A stretch of DNA of 64,000 bases from Peteryoungia ipomoeae (GCF_004912165.1 NZ_STGV01000001.1:1240001-1304000), one strand, 5' to 3'; shown: positions 9,020 to 17,833, numbered from the stretch's first letter. The notes: generated by a model from the sequence alone, not told the origin. Numbers and translations: made by a program.

Positions 9020-9496
9020 TCAACCCGTCTTCAAGAGGCGGGATTTCTGCCGGTTCCAGTCGCGTTCCTTCTCGGTCTCGCGCTTGTCATGCAGTTTCTT
9101 GCCCTTGGCGAGCGCCAGCTCCAGTTTCGCCCTGCCCTTCTCGTTGAAATAGATCTTGAGCGGCACCAGCGTCATGCCCTCGCGGTTGGTCGAGGCGCGC
9201 AGACGGTTGATCTCGCGCTTGGACAACAAGAGCTTGCGACGACGGCGCGGCTCGTGGTTGAAGCGGTTTGCCTGCAGATACTCCGGCAGATGCGAATTGA
9301 TCAGCCAGATCTCCTCGCCCTCGTCCGAGGCATAGGATTCGGCAATATTGGCCTTGCCCTCGCGCAGCGACTTGACCTCCGTACCGGTCAAAACCAGACC
9401 GGCCTCGTAGGTGTCGACGATCTCATAGTTGAACCGCGCCTTGCGGTTTTCCGCAACGATCTTGTTGACGACACGCTGTGAGCCTTTCGGGGCCAT
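9020..9496 (-). CDS. smpB: SsrA-binding protein SmpB
   Basis: A 158-residue tmRNA partner in trans-translation. Recognisable segments: [57 protein letters not shown] and the basic tail [17 protein letters not shown]. The ATG at 9496 gives [10 protein letters not shown] as in other Rhizobiales; a TTG two codons upstream is less likely. The window has no recognisable ssrA gene. The DUF3830 gene follows immediately. Confidence 0.96.
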   Translation of the reverse strand: MAPKGSQRVVNKIVAENRKARFNYEIVDTYEAGLVLTGTEVKSLREGKANIAESYASDEGEEIWLINSHLPEYLQANRFNHEPRRRRKLLLSKREINRLRASTNREGMTLVPLKIYFNEKGRAKLELALAKGKKLHDKRETEKERDWNRQKSRLLKTG

Positions 9497-9662
9497 GGTC
9501 AATTCTTCCGTTTCGCCCGGGATTTTGTCGTATGTCGCCTGCGCCCGGGCGGGGCGTGGCGGTTGTCATGGATATGTAATGGAGGATGGGGGGGAAATAA
9601 AGGTGGGGGTGGGATGGAGGGAGATCGATGACCGCTTTGCGGCTCCACACCGGACATCGCCG

Positions 9663-10193
9663 CTAAGCAGACGTCCGGCATAGCGAAAGGATGGTATCGA
9701 CCACAGCCGGCAACGGTGCAGTGGCATCAATGACGATAGCATCGACAGGGATATCTTCTTTCGTCGCGAGGAGCTGCAGAACGAATTCCTGTTCAGTAGG
9801 CTTGCTGCCAAATTCGCCCTCCGGTCGCACGCTAAGCCGCTTCCTCAGCGTTTCTGCGTCAACGTCAAGGACAAACACTGCACTGAACAGGTGAATGAAG
9901 CTGGGGAAGTTCCGCGATCCGCCACAAAAGAAAGCCATCGCATGGCTCTTGTCCTCTATCGCCTTATCCACTTTTCCGACATCCCAGACGTGATGCCGAT
10001 GCTTAAAGGTCGAATCGAGGCTATCTTGATCGAGCAACGATAGGTCAATCGGCTCTCCAGTAATGGGATCGCCCTTGTAAGCAAGCTCACGATCACCGTG
10101 CAGAACGTGATAGCCCTGGCGCTGCAATTCCGTGGCGACAGATGTCTTTCCTGCACCGGACACGCCTTCGATGAGATAGTTCCTGATGGCCAT
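9663..10193 (-). CDS. Small P-loop ATPase / kinase-like protein
   Basis: About 176 residues with a Walker A motif GVSGAGKT at 10-17 close to the N-terminus and a VFVLDVDAETLRKRL segment near the middle-end that resembles the LID/NMP-kinase region of small-molecule kinases. The start MAIRNYLIEGV was chosen at the ATG 10193. The family is the broad AAA/nucleotide-kinase group; the substrate is not predictable (GDRELAYKGDP and HHVWDVG may be substrate-binding). It interrupts the usual dapA-smpB neighbourhood and is flanked on both sides by non-coding DNA (166 and 137 bp), which suggests acquisition as a single gene. Confidence 0.75.
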   Translation of the reverse strand: MAIRNYLIEGVSGAGKTSVATELQRQGYHVLHGDRELAYKGDPITGEPIDLSLLDQDSLDSTFKHRHHVWDVGKVDKAIEDKSHAMAFFCGGSRNFPSFIHLFSAVFVLDVDAETLRKRLSVRPEGEFGSKPTEQEFVLQLLATKEDIPVDAIVIDATAPLPAVVDTILSLCRTSA

Positions 10194-10292
10194 ACCGCCT
10201 CGCCCAGTTCGAAATGCTATGCACTCTACGTCCAAGTTATTGTCGCGCAGATGACTGCTTCGGGCCCCAAACTAGTCCCTCTCCATATAACC

Positions 10293-10316
10293 AAAAAAGC
10301 CGGCGTTTCCGCCGGC
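10293..10316 (-). terminator. Intrinsic terminator of dapA
   Basis: GCCGGCG (10299-10305) pairs with CGCCGGC (10310-10316), loop TTTC, followed leftward by six T. It lies 15 bp beyond the dapA stop. Confidence 0.85.
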
Positions 10317-10330
10317 CCTTCGTCGTCCCC

Positions 10331-11215
10331 TCAATTCATCAGCCCCGCATGGACCATCGCCGCATCGATCGCGGCTTCCGTCGAGGCCTCCAGCGTGCCC
10401 ATCAGCGGCAGGCGGACGTTGCGATTCATGCGGCCGAGGCGGTGGAGGGCATACTTTGCGCCGCAGAGGCCGGGCTCGATGAAGATCGCCTTGTGCAGCG
10501 GCATCAGGCGGTCATGCAGGTCGAGCGCCTTGGCGTAGTCTCCTGTCCGGGTCGCGGCCTGGAAGTCTGCACAGAGGCGCGGGGCGACATTGGCGGTCAC
10601 CGAAATGCAGCCGACGCCGCCATGGGCGTTGAAGCCGAGCGCCGTTGCATCCTCGCCCGAGAGCTGGACGAAATCTGTGCCGCAGGTGATGCGCTGCTCG
10701 GAGACGCGCTCGATCTTGCCGGTCGCATCCTTCACGCCGACAATGTTCTTGTGCGCCTTGGCAAGCGCACCCATGGTTTCCGGCGTCATGTCGATCACCG
10801 AGCGGCCGGGGATATTGTAGATGATGATCGGGAGGGTCGTTGCCTCGGCAATCGCCTTGTAATGGGCGATCAGGCCCTTTTGCGTCGGCTTGTTATAATA
10901 AGGTGTAACGACGAGCAGCGCATCGGCGCCGACGGCCTCTGCATGCAGGGCAAGCTCGATGGCCTCCACCGTGTTGTTGGAGCCGGCACCGGCAATGACC
11001 GGCACGCGCTTTGCCGCAGCCTGGACACAAAGCTCGATGACCCGCTTGTGTTCGGCATGCGACAGCGTCGGAGATTCGCCGGTGGTGCCGACGGGAACGA
11101 GACCGGACGATCCTTCCGCAATCTGCCATTCGACATGGGCGACAAAGGCCTTTTCGTCGACGGCGCCTGCTTCGGTCAGAGGCGTAACGAGCGCGGGAAT
11201 GGATCCCTGGAACAT
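10331..11215 (-). CDS. dapA: 4-hydroxy-tetrahydrodipicolinate synthase
   Basis: A 294-residue class I aldolase-type enzyme condensing pyruvate with aspartate semialdehyde in lysine and diaminopimelate synthesis. [47 protein letters not shown] and the Schiff-base lysine in GVKDATG are all present. The ATG at 11215 gives the normal N-terminus; the upstream in-frame start at 11242 adds unrelated residues. It has its own promoter (11276-11304) and terminator. Confidence 0.97.
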   Translation of the reverse strand: MFQGSIPALVTPLTEAGAVDEKAFVAHVEWQIAEGSSGLVPVGTTGESPTLSHAEHKRVIELCVQAAAKRVPVIAGAGSNNTVEAIELALHAEAVGADALLVVTPYYNKPTQKGLIAHYKAIAEATTLPIIIYNIPGRSVIDMTPETMGALAKAHKNIVGVKDATGKIERVSEQRITCGTDFVQLSGEDATALGFNAHGGVGCISVTANVAPRLCADFQAATRTGDYAKALDLHDRLMPLHKAIFIEPGLCGAKYALHRLGRMNRNVRLPLMGTLEASTEAAIDAAMVHAGLMN

Positions 11216-11275
11216 GCAATGAACTCCCACGGCCGACTTCACGCTTCGGCCTCATTCCTGAATTAAATCGGCTGC

Positions 11276-11304
11276 ACATTACTTCGCACCTTCTGGTGCG
11301 ACAA
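11276..11304 (-). promoter_or_regulatory. Probable dapA promoter with overlapping palindrome
   Basis: On the minus strand TTGTCG (11299-11304), a 17-nt spacer and TAATGT (11276-11281) form a sigma70-type promoter about 60 nt upstream of dapA. A perfect 7-bp palindrome TCGCACC/GGTGCGA (11284-11301, loop TTCT) covers the spacer and part of the -35, so it could be an operator. Not tested against any known regulator motif. Confidence 0.5.
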
Positions 11305-11429
11305 GCGCATGCTCAACGGTTTTGTGACAGATTCCCGTGGCTTTCTACGGCAGGTCCGAAACCCGCGATCTTATGGCAACATGGCGAGCGTTGATTATGC
11401 CGGACGCTCGCCCTTTCTGGGATGTTTGG

Positions 11430-13535
11430 ATGAAGAAATCCGTCTTGCTCGCTTCTCTTCTTGGCTGTGGCGTGTTGAGCGCTGTTCCTATGGACGTGGC
11501 GCGAGCCTTGTCGGAGGTCGACTTGCCGGCCAAAGCGCCGGTGCCGGACAACAAGCCGCTCGGCTTTGCGCCGAGCAAGGTTGCCGCCCCTCTTTTCCTG
11601 CGGCCCGCCGGCGACGTGACGGGCACCATTCCCCGCACGGCAGACATGATCAAGGTCAATCCCGATCTCAAGACGGGCCTCGATGCCCTGTCCGACCGCG
11701 ATGGCGCCAAGGCGCTCGAGATCCGCAACCGCATGGCAGCCGGCCTTGACCGGCATATGCTGACCTGGTCGATCGCGATGTCGGGTCTGCCTGCCATCAC
11801 GGCAGAGGATATCGCCGCCGCGGCCAAGGAGCTCGACAACTGGCCGGGCGAGAAGACCTTCCGCTCCAATTCCGAGCGTGCGCTATTTCGCGCCAAGCCA
11901 CCGGCCAGCGACGTGATTGCCTTCTTCTCGGCCAAACCGCCGGAAACCATTGAGGGCAAGATCCTGTTTGCGCGCGCCAAGGCGGAAACCGGCAAGAGGC
12001 CCGAAGCGGAGCAGATGGTACGCACGCTTTGGCATACAGACCCGATGGAGGATATCTGGGAGGATCGCATCCTTGCCGATTTCGAGGGCGTGCTAAAGAC
12101 AGACGATCACTACAAGCGCATGGCGTTTCTGCTTTACAAGGACCGCATGACCCAGGCGCGGCGCTTTGCCGGCCTTGCGGCGGCCCCTTCTCTCTATGAA
12201 GCCTGGGCCGCCTCGATCTCCGGCAATGACAAGGTCGACGGCCTGATTGCGAGGGTAGACCCCAAGCTGGCGAAAACACCGGAGCTTCTTTATCTGCGGG
12301 TCAAATCGCTGCGCAAACAGGAAAAATACGAGGAGGCGGCAAAGCTTCTGGCGCAAGTGCCGGCTGACAAGCAGGCCCTGATCGATCGCGGTGCCTGGTG
12401 GAACGAACAGCGGATCATCGCCCGCGGACTTGCCGACCTCGGCAAGAACGAGGAGGCGTTCAAGATCGTTGCAGCCCATGTGGCCGAGGACCCGACGGAT
12501 GTGGCCGACGCCGAATTCCACGCCGGCTGGTATGCACTGCGCCGTTTGAACAACCTGGAGGCCGCGAAGAAACACTTCCACAGCCTGCTCGCCACGTCCA
12601 ACCGGCCGCTCTCGGTCTCGCGGGCACATTACTGGCTCGGCCGCACGGCGCAGGCTGCCAAGGACGAAGAGGGCGCGCGGCGGCAATATGAGCTTGCGGC
12701 ACGCCATTCGAGCACGTTTTACGGTCAGCTGGCCTTTGCCAAATCAGGGCTTTCCGGCCTGCTGATCCCTTATCCGGCGCCTGCCGACGCCGATCGCGAG
12801 CGTTTTGCCGGGCGCGAGGCGGTTCAAGCGATCGAGCGCTATGAGGCTGCCGGCCATGGACGCCGGGCACAGAGCCTCTACCGCATGCTGGCCGATCAGC
12901 TGGAAAGCCCCGGCGAGCTTGCACTCCTTGCCGCCAAGGCGGAAAAATCCGAGGGCGGCCATCAGCTGGCGCTGCATATCGGCAAGACCGCCTATGGCCG
13001 GGGTATTGATGTGCCGGCGCTCGCCTTCCCCGTCGGCGTCATCCCCGACACAGCCGATATCGGCGGCTCCGGCCGGGCGCTCGCCTATGCCATTGCCCGG
13101 CAGGAAAGCTCGTTTAACCCCGGCGCGGTTTCGCCCGCCAATGCCCGCGGGCTCCTGCAACTGATGCCGGGCACGGCAAAAAGCGTCGCCCAGCGGCACG
13201 GCATTGCCTATGCGCCGGACAAGCTGACACGCGATGCCGGCTTCAACGCAACGCTTGGGGCGCACTATCTCGGCGAACAGATCGACGCCTTCGACGGGTC
13301 CTACATTCTGACCTTCGTTGCCTATAATGCCGGACCGCGGCGCGTGCCCGACTGGATCAAGCGTTATGGCGATCCGCGCGGCAGGCCAATCGACGATGTC
13401 GTCGACTGGATCGAGAACATCCCCTACCCCGAGACACGCAGCTATGTGCAGCGTGTCATGGAGAACTATCAGGTCTACAAGACACGGCTCGGGCAAAAAT
13501 CCGATATCGAGCGGGACCTGCGCTTCGGGCGCTGA
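11430..13535 (+). CDS. Soluble lytic murein transglycosylase (Slt family)
   Basis: About 701 residues. The start MKKSVLLASLLGCGVLSAVP gives a Sec signal peptide with a likely cut after ARA; upstream ATGs (11337, 11397) would bury it. A long alpha-helical superhelix of TPR-like repeats (about 100-530) precedes a GH23/SLT domain with AIARQESSFNPGAVSP (catalytic Glu about 559), ARGLLQLMPGTA and TFVAYNAGPRRV. It cleaves the MurNAc-GlcNAc bond in the periplasm, forming 1,6-anhydro products. It is divergent from dapA, a gene pair conserved in rhizobia. Confidence 0.93.
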   Translation: MKKSVLLASLLGCGVLSAVPMDVARALSEVDLPAKAPVPDNKPLGFAPSKVAAPLFLRPAGDVTGTIPRTADMIKVNPDLKTGLDALSDRDGAKALEIRNRMAAGLDRHMLTWSIAMSGLPAITAEDIAAAAKELDNWPGEKTFRSNSERALFRAKPPASDVIAFFSAKPPETIEGKILFARAKAETGKRPEAEQMVRTLWHTDPMEDIWEDRILADFEGVLKTDDHYKRMAFLLYKDRMTQARRFAGLAAAPSLYEAWAASISGNDKVDGLIARVDPKLAKTPELLYLRVKSLRKQEKYEEAAKLLAQVPADKQALIDRGAWWNEQRIIARGLADLGKNEEAFKIVAAHVAEDPTDVADAEFHAGWYALRRLNNLEAAKKHFHSLLATSNRPLSVSRAHYWLGRTAQAAKDEEGARRQYELAARHSSTFYGQLAFAKSGLSGLLIPYPAPADADRERFAGREAVQAIERYEAAGHGRRAQSLYRMLADQLESPGELALLAAKAEKSEGGHQLALHIGKTAYGRGIDVPALAFPVGVIPDTADIGGSGRALAYAIARQESSFNPGAVSPANARGLLQLMPGTAKSVAQRHGIAYAPDKLTRDAGFNATLGAHYLGEQIDAFDGSYILTFVAYNAGPRRVPDWIKRYGDPRGRPIDDVVDWIENIPYPETRSYVQRVMENYQVYKTRLGQKSDIERDLRFGR

Positions 13536-13691
13536 CGCCGCCCCCCCCCTTCGCAATCATGACCATGCCCGAGAGCAAGGCGCCGTCCGCGCAGTCCGGG
13601 CGGCGTGTTCGGTCATCGCTGGAGCTGGTATCGCTTGCCTCCCGGGTCGAAGCGATGAAAGATGCATCCTTCGCAACGAGGGAGTGCTGCA

Positions 13692-14552
13692 ATGGTTGCA
13701 ATCGAGGATCGGTTCATCCCCAATGCGGATGGCTTGCAGCTGCATGTCCGGCTCTATGGTGAGCCCACGGACGCGGTGCCTGTCATATGCCTGCCCGGCC
13801 TCACGCGCAATGTTCTGGATTTCGACCGCCTGGCGCGGCTGCTTGCATCGCCGCCTCATTCTTTTCATGTTGTCAGTCTGTCCTCACGCGGACGCGGATT
13901 GTCGGATCATGATCCGGATCCCAGCCGCTACACGGTTGCGAACGAGGCCGCCGATGTGCTCGGCGTCATGCAGGCGCTCCGCATCGAAAAAGCCGCCTTC
14001 ATTGGCACCTCGCGGGGCGGCTTGATTCTGCATGTGCTGGCACTGACAGCGCCGGAGCGCATCGATCGCGCCGTTCTCAACGATATCGGCCCGGCTCTGG
14101 AGGTCGATGGCCTCAAGCAAATTCAAGAGGCGTTGAAAAAACGGAACGCGCAGAAAGATCTTGGCACCGCCGCCAAAGCCTTGCGGCACGCCTATGGCAC
14201 AGAATTCCCCCGCCTTGCGCAGGGGGACTGGGCTGAGATGGCCGAGGCACTGTTTCTTGAGCAGGAAGGTCTGCTCGTTTCCGCCTATGATACCGCGATT
14301 GGCGACCAGTTCCGCGACATGGATCTCGACACACCCCTGCCCGCGCTCTGGGAGGCATTCGACGCCCTTGCCACCCGACCCTTGATGGTGATCCGCGGCG
14401 AGCACTCGAGACTGCTGTCTCGCGAGACCGTAAAAGAGATGGCTCGCCGCCAGCCAAAAATGGCAATCGTCGAAGCGCAAGGTCAGGGCCACGCGCCACT
14501 GCTTCATCTGGACGACCTACCGAAAGAGATCGCACAGTTTCTCCTGAGATAA
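13692..14552 (+). CDS. Alpha/beta-hydrolase
   Basis: A 286-residue cytosolic hydrolase. The nucleophile elbow is GTSRGG (Ser107), the oxyanion region CLPGLTRN is near 34-40, and the catalytic His lies in GQGHAPLL near the C-terminus. The acid is probably the Glu/Asp after VIRGEHS. A GGGAG Shine-Dalgarno is about 8 nt upstream of ATG 13692, so this start is preferred over 13662. Substrate is unknown. It converges on porin 1 with a shared terminator. Confidence 0.88.
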   Translation: MVAIEDRFIPNADGLQLHVRLYGEPTDAVPVICLPGLTRNVLDFDRLARLLASPPHSFHVVSLSSRGRGLSDHDPDPSRYTVANEAADVLGVMQALRIEKAAFIGTSRGGLILHVLALTAPERIDRAVLNDIGPALEVDGLKQIQEALKKRNAQKDLGTAAKALRHAYGTEFPRLAQGDWAEMAEALFLEQEGLLVSAYDTAIGDQFRDMDLDTPLPALWEAFDALATRPLMVIRGEHSRLLSRETVKEMARRQPKMAIVEAQGQGHAPLLHLDDLPKEIAQFLLR

Positions 14553-14601
14553 GCGCCGGCTACAGGCATCTGATTTCATCGACCCAAGCGCCCAAACAGA
14601 A

Positions 14602-14630
14602 AAAGCCCGGCTAGAAGCCGGGCTTTCCCT
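14602..14630. terminator. Bidirectional terminator between hydrolase and porin 1
   Basis: AAAGCCCGGC (14602-14611) pairs with GCCGGGCTTT (14617-14626) around TAGAA. A-rich and T-rich flanks on the two sides make it usable from both strands. Confidence 0.85.
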
Positions 14631-14649
14631 TATCCGATCTGGGATCGAA

Positions 14650-15633
14650 TTAGAACGAACGGGTCAGGCGAACGAAACCAGACCAGCTGTCGCCAGCCAG
14701 ATCTTCGTCGTAGTAGTCAACCGTTGCCGAAGCCTTCAAGCCGGTTGCGATCTGGTATTCAGCCAGAAGGCCAGCGCCCCAAGCGTCGTTGCCATCGAGG
14801 AAGTCGACATCGCCCCAGTAGTTGGCAGACGGGGTGATGGTCAGCTTTTCAGTGGCCTTGAAGCCGTAAGCAGCGCCAACGGTCCACTCAGCGGTTTGAG
14901 CGTAGGTCGAGAAGCCAGAAGCGTAACCAGCGTAGAGTTCGAAGGTGCCCGGACCGAGGTCGGCAGAGACTTCACCAACAACGAGACCTTCTTCAGCGTC
15001 GAAGTCGTATGCGCCCCAAGCCGAAACGGTCGCTGCGCCGAGCGAAGCCGAAGCGAAGCCCTGTACGCCGAGGTCGTCGAAGCCAGCGGTGGTGTCCAGT
15101 TCGTCAACGCCGAGACCGACGGTGAAGGCGTCAGAAGCATAGGTGTACGAAACGGAGTCAAACTTGGCGCCATCGATGAAGGCGTCGCCTTCAGAAGCCG
15201 TGCCAACGTCGTCGAGCCAGGTCAGGAAGTAACCAGCCTTGAAGCCGCCAACCGTAATGTAAGCCTGGTCGAGCTGAACGTCGTTACCCTGGGTAGCGCT
15301 GTCGCTGTTGCCTTCGATGCGGATGTAGGAACCGATGGTGCCAACTTCCGAGTCGTTGCGGGCTTCGAAGGTGACGCGAGCGCGGGTGGTGAAGTCACCG
15401 CCGAAGTCTGCGCCATCATCCTTGTTCCAGTCGTAAGAAACGCGGATTTCGCCGCCGATCTTGAGGCAGGTCTCGGTGCCGGGGATGTAGAAGTAGCCGG
15501 TGCCGAATGCGTCGCAAACGCGAACGTATTCCATAGGCTCAGGCTCGGCAGCAACGATAGCGTCGGCAGCCTGTGCGCCAGAAACTACAGCGAGAGCTGC
15601 AGCGGAGCCGATGAGAAGGCTCTTGATGTTCAT
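14650..15633 (-). CDS. Outer-membrane porin, RopA/Porin_2 family (porin 1)
   Basis: A 327-residue beta-barrel porin. A signal peptide MNIKSLLIGSAAALAVVSGA ends at AQA, followed by the N-terminal CDAFGTGYFYIPGTETCLK segment with two Cys, typical of rhizobial RopA porins, and a C-terminal GFVRLTRSF ending in Phe for BAM recognition. A strong TGGAGG Shine-Dalgarno precedes the ATG. Codon use is biased towards GCT/GTT/GGT, as in highly expressed genes. Its first 203 bp, including the ribosome-binding site, are identical to porin 2 on the other strand. The mature barrel sequences diverge. Confidence 0.95.
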   Translation of the reverse strand: MNIKSLLIGSAAALAVVSGAQAADAIVAAEPEPMEYVRVCDAFGTGYFYIPGTETCLKIGGEIRVSYDWNKDDGADFGGDFTTRARVTFEARNDSEVGTIGSYIRIEGNSDSATQGNDVQLDQAYITVGGFKAGYFLTWLDDVGTASEGDAFIDGAKFDSVSYTYASDAFTVGLGVDELDTTAGFDDLGVQGFASASLGAATVSAWGAYDFDAEEGLVVGEVSADLGPGTFELYAGYASGFSTYAQTAEWTVGAAYGFKATEKLTITPSANYWGDVDFLDGNDAWGAGLLAEYQIATGLKASATVDYYDEDLAGDSWSGFVRLTRSF

Positions 15634-15650
15634 TATTGACCTCCAGTCAA
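15448..15650 (-). repeat. Left arm of a 203-bp perfect inverted repeat
   Basis: Read on the minus strand this arm starts TTGACTGGAGGTCAATAATG and runs through the signal peptide to GGCGGCGAA. I compared it base by base with 16577-16779 and saw no difference over 203 bp; identity stops abruptly at both ends. It covers the ribosome-binding site, signal peptide and first part of the mature porin. Confidence 0.93.
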
Positions 15651-16223
15651 GTTTCGTATGGGTCTGGGTTATACGGCTGAAAGACAGCGTTCCCTGCCCA
15701 TCCCCGTCGGTTTCAGAAGACGGACGATCCACCGCCTCGCTTCCGATGTTGAAAATACAAAACATCTCGGGTCATGCAATCCGCAAAGAGAGGAATGGGG
15801 GATTGAATCCGGCCCTTCCGGTCGGGCTGTTGCTGAAACGCCACAAAACGAGCCCCCAGGATCGCTCAAACTTTACCTTTCGTTAAGAAACGCGTGTGGA
15901 AACGGGCACTTAAGGAAGCGCTCCCTATATATAGAGGGGATCGGTGAGGTGTGGATCGAACCCGTGAATTCAGGATTCCCAGGGCGAATCCGTGAGTCTT
16001 TGCGGTTTCATTCATCAGCTGAGAGGCTGCTCGGACCTTGCGTGACGCGCTTGCCGGTCCGTCCGCAGGCCAATTTCCGGCCTCCATTCAGAAGAATCGC
16101 TGCGTTTCCCGGAGAATCGCGGGAGTGCAGTCTGCGATTCTCCTTACTGCAGCTGCTGCGCACCTTCTGAGCTGGGCGTTTTAAACCACGATGCGGAATA
16201 ATGTGTGCGAGAGAGAAAATCCC

Positions 16224-16252
16224 TTGCATTCAGTGATTCAACGCAATAATCA
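16224..16252 (+). promoter_or_regulatory. tRNA-Ser promoter
   Basis: TTGCAT (16224-16229), a 17-nt spacer and TAATCA (16247-16252) lie 9 bp upstream of the first tRNA base, a good sigma70-type fit. Confidence 0.6.
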
Positions 16253-16261
16253 GGCCCGACC

Positions 16262-16352
16262 GGAGAGGTGGCCGAGTGGTCGAAGGCGCTCCCCTGCTAA
16301 GGGAGTATACGTCAAAAGCGTATCGAGGGTTCGAATCCCTTCCTCTCCGCCA
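16262..16352 (+). tRNA. tRNA-Ser(GCU)
   Basis: A class II tRNA with acceptor GGAGAGG (16262-16268) pairing to CCTCTCC (16342-16348), discriminator G and encoded CCA. The anticodon loop CTGCTAA carries GCT (16296-16298), flanked by CTCCC/GGGAG. A long variable arm and the GGTTCGAATCC T-loop are present. It reads AGC and AGU serine codons. It lies between the two porin promoters. Confidence 0.97.
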
Positions 16353-16508
16353 CTGCCTGGATGGCAAAACTCCCCTTTCATGACATCAGATCTTGCGCCC
16401 GGCGCTGCGATTCTCCGTGCCGTTTCAGGCACTGCATTGTGCCTTGCACGGACGTTTCTTGACTTCCTTCAGTCGGATTTTTGCCGTCACAATGAATATT
16501 CGCAAAAT

Positions 16509-16539
16509 CTGAAATTAAACTAAATAATTGAAATATAAT
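16509..16539 (+). promoter_or_regulatory. Possible porin 2 promoter
   Basis: A perfect TATAAT (16534-16539) is about 55 nt upstream of the porin 2 ATG. The -35 is weak (CTGAAA at 16509-16514, 19-nt spacer), in a very AT-rich stretch. Confidence 0.45.
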
Positions 16540-16576
16540 AGCTAGTTTCTCCAATCCCCCTTGCCGACCTCTATAA

Positions 16577-16779
16577 TTGACTGGAGGTCAATAATGAACA
16601 TCAAGAGCCTTCTCATCGGCTCCGCTGCAGCTCTCGCTGTAGTTTCTGGCGCACAGGCTGCCGACGCTATCGTTGCTGCCGAGCCTGAGCCTATGGAATA
16701 CGTTCGCGTTTGCGACGCATTCGGCACCGGCTACTTCTACATCCCCGGCACCGAGACCTGCCTCAAGATCGGCGGCGAA
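16577..16779 (+). repeat. Right arm of the 203-bp perfect inverted repeat
   Basis: Identical in sequence to 15448-15650 read on the opposite strand. It includes the TGGAGG ribosome-binding site and codons 1-62 of porin 2. Confidence 0.93.
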
Positions 16780-17604
16780 GTTCGTGCGACCCTCGGCTTC
16801 AACGACGCAGAGGACCTTGGCCTGGATGAAGACCAGAGCTTCAACTCGACTGTTCGTGCTCGCATTTCCTTCGAAGCCAAGAACGACTCGGAAATCGGCA
16901 CGATCGGTTCCTACATCCGTCTCGAAGCCAACCAGGGCGCGCTCTCTGACATCAACACCGCGTTTGGCGTTGAGCAGGCTTACATCACCGTTGGCGGTTT
17001 CAAGGTCGGTCGCGTTCTGACCTGGGCTGACGATTGGGGTCTGGCTGGCGAATCCGACGACTTCTTCGGTGAGGCTCGCTTCAACACCGTTTCCTACACC
17101 TACACGTCTGATGCCTTCACCGTCGGTCTCGGCGTTGATGACCTCTCTGACGACTACGCGTTTATCACCGACGACAACGAAGTTGGCGTTCAGGGTGTTG
17201 TAACCGCTGCTTTCGGCCCGGCTTCGCTCGCAGTAAACGGCGTTTACGACTTCGCAGTCGAAGAAGGCGCAATCGGCGGCGTTCTCACCGCTGACCTCGG
17301 CCCGGGCACGCTCGGCATCGCTGGTGCCTACGCAACCGGTCAGTCTGCTGCTTACGACTTCGCTTCCGAGTGGACTGTTGGTGCAGCTTACACCTTCAAC
17401 GCTACCGAGAAGCTCGCTGTAACGGCTCAGGCTGTTTACTGGGGTGACTACGGCTTCAGCTCGTCTGACGCCTGGGGCGCAGACCTGCTCGTCGAGTACA
17501 AGCTGGCACAGGGCCTCAAGGCTTCTGCTGATGTTCAGTACACCGACATCGACGACGGTGACGACAACTTCGAAGGCTTCGTTCGCCTGACCCGTTCGTT
17601 CTAA
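16594..17604 (+). CDS. Outer-membrane porin, RopA/Porin_2 family (porin 2)
   Basis: A 336-residue porin with the same signal peptide and the same first 62 residues as porin 1, then a diverged barrel, with conserved islands such as SEIGTIGSYIR, EWTVGAAYTFNATEKL and the terminal EGFVRLTRSF. It forms general diffusion channels in the outer membrane by family. Codon use is strongly biased (GCT, GTT, CGT), implying high expression. It faces away from porin 1, with the tRNA-Ser gene between the promoters, and is followed by a hairpin and then the recombinase gene. Confidence 0.95.
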   Translation: MNIKSLLIGSAAALAVVSGAQAADAIVAAEPEPMEYVRVCDAFGTGYFYIPGTETCLKIGGEVRATLGFNDAEDLGLDEDQSFNSTVRARISFEAKNDSEIGTIGSYIRLEANQGALSDINTAFGVEQAYITVGGFKVGRVLTWADDWGLAGESDDFFGEARFNTVSYTYTSDAFTVGLGVDDLSDDYAFITDDNEVGVQGVVTAAFGPASLAVNGVYDFAVEEGAIGGVLTADLGPGTLGIAGAYATGQSAAYDFASEWTVGAAYTFNATEKLAVTAQAVYWGDYGFSSSDAWGADLLVEYKLAQGLKASADVQYTDIDDGDDNFEGFVRLTRSF

Positions 17605-17632
17605 TCCACAGCGGATTAGCGAAAAAAGTTGA

Positions 17633-17668
17633 GGGTCCGGCGTCGACAGATGCCGGACCCTTCACTGC
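17633..17668 (+). terminator. Terminator-like hairpin after porin 2
   Basis: GGGTCCGGC (17633-17641) pairs with GCCGGACCC (17652-17660), then TTCACTGCTTC. A second small stem, CTAATCC/GGATTAG (17601-17619), overlaps the stop codon. The U-run is weak. Confidence 0.6.
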
Positions 17669-17805
17669 TTCATTCATTCACGCAAATCTCTCGCTGGAAC
17701 AATAGGTTCCCCTCCCCTCGCGGGCTGGTGATCCTGAATTTTGGAGGTCAGATCGGACGCATCTTGAAGGCTTGAATCGAGCCGCTCGCAAAAGTTTGTG
17801 CAGTT

Positions 17806-17833
17806 TTGCCGTATACTTTTTATGAAATATAAT
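17806..17833 (+). promoter_or_regulatory. Promoter of the recombinase gene
   Basis: TTGCCG (17806-17811), a 16-nt spacer and a perfect TATAAT (17828-17833). It would start transcription near 17840, which excludes the in-frame ATG at 17822 and supports translation from 17900. Confidence 0.6.

Larger units (their letters stand above)
15651..16576. other. 926-bp segment between the inverted repeats (possible invertible segment)
   Basis: It holds the upstream regions of both porins and the tRNA-Ser gene, with no convincing protein gene. A TATAAC -10-like box (15668-15673, minus strand) faces porin 1, and TATAAT (16534-16539, plus) faces porin 2. The rest (15674-16223) shows no feature I can name. 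If recombination occurred between the flanking repeats, the two promoters would be exchanged. Confidence 0.5.
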
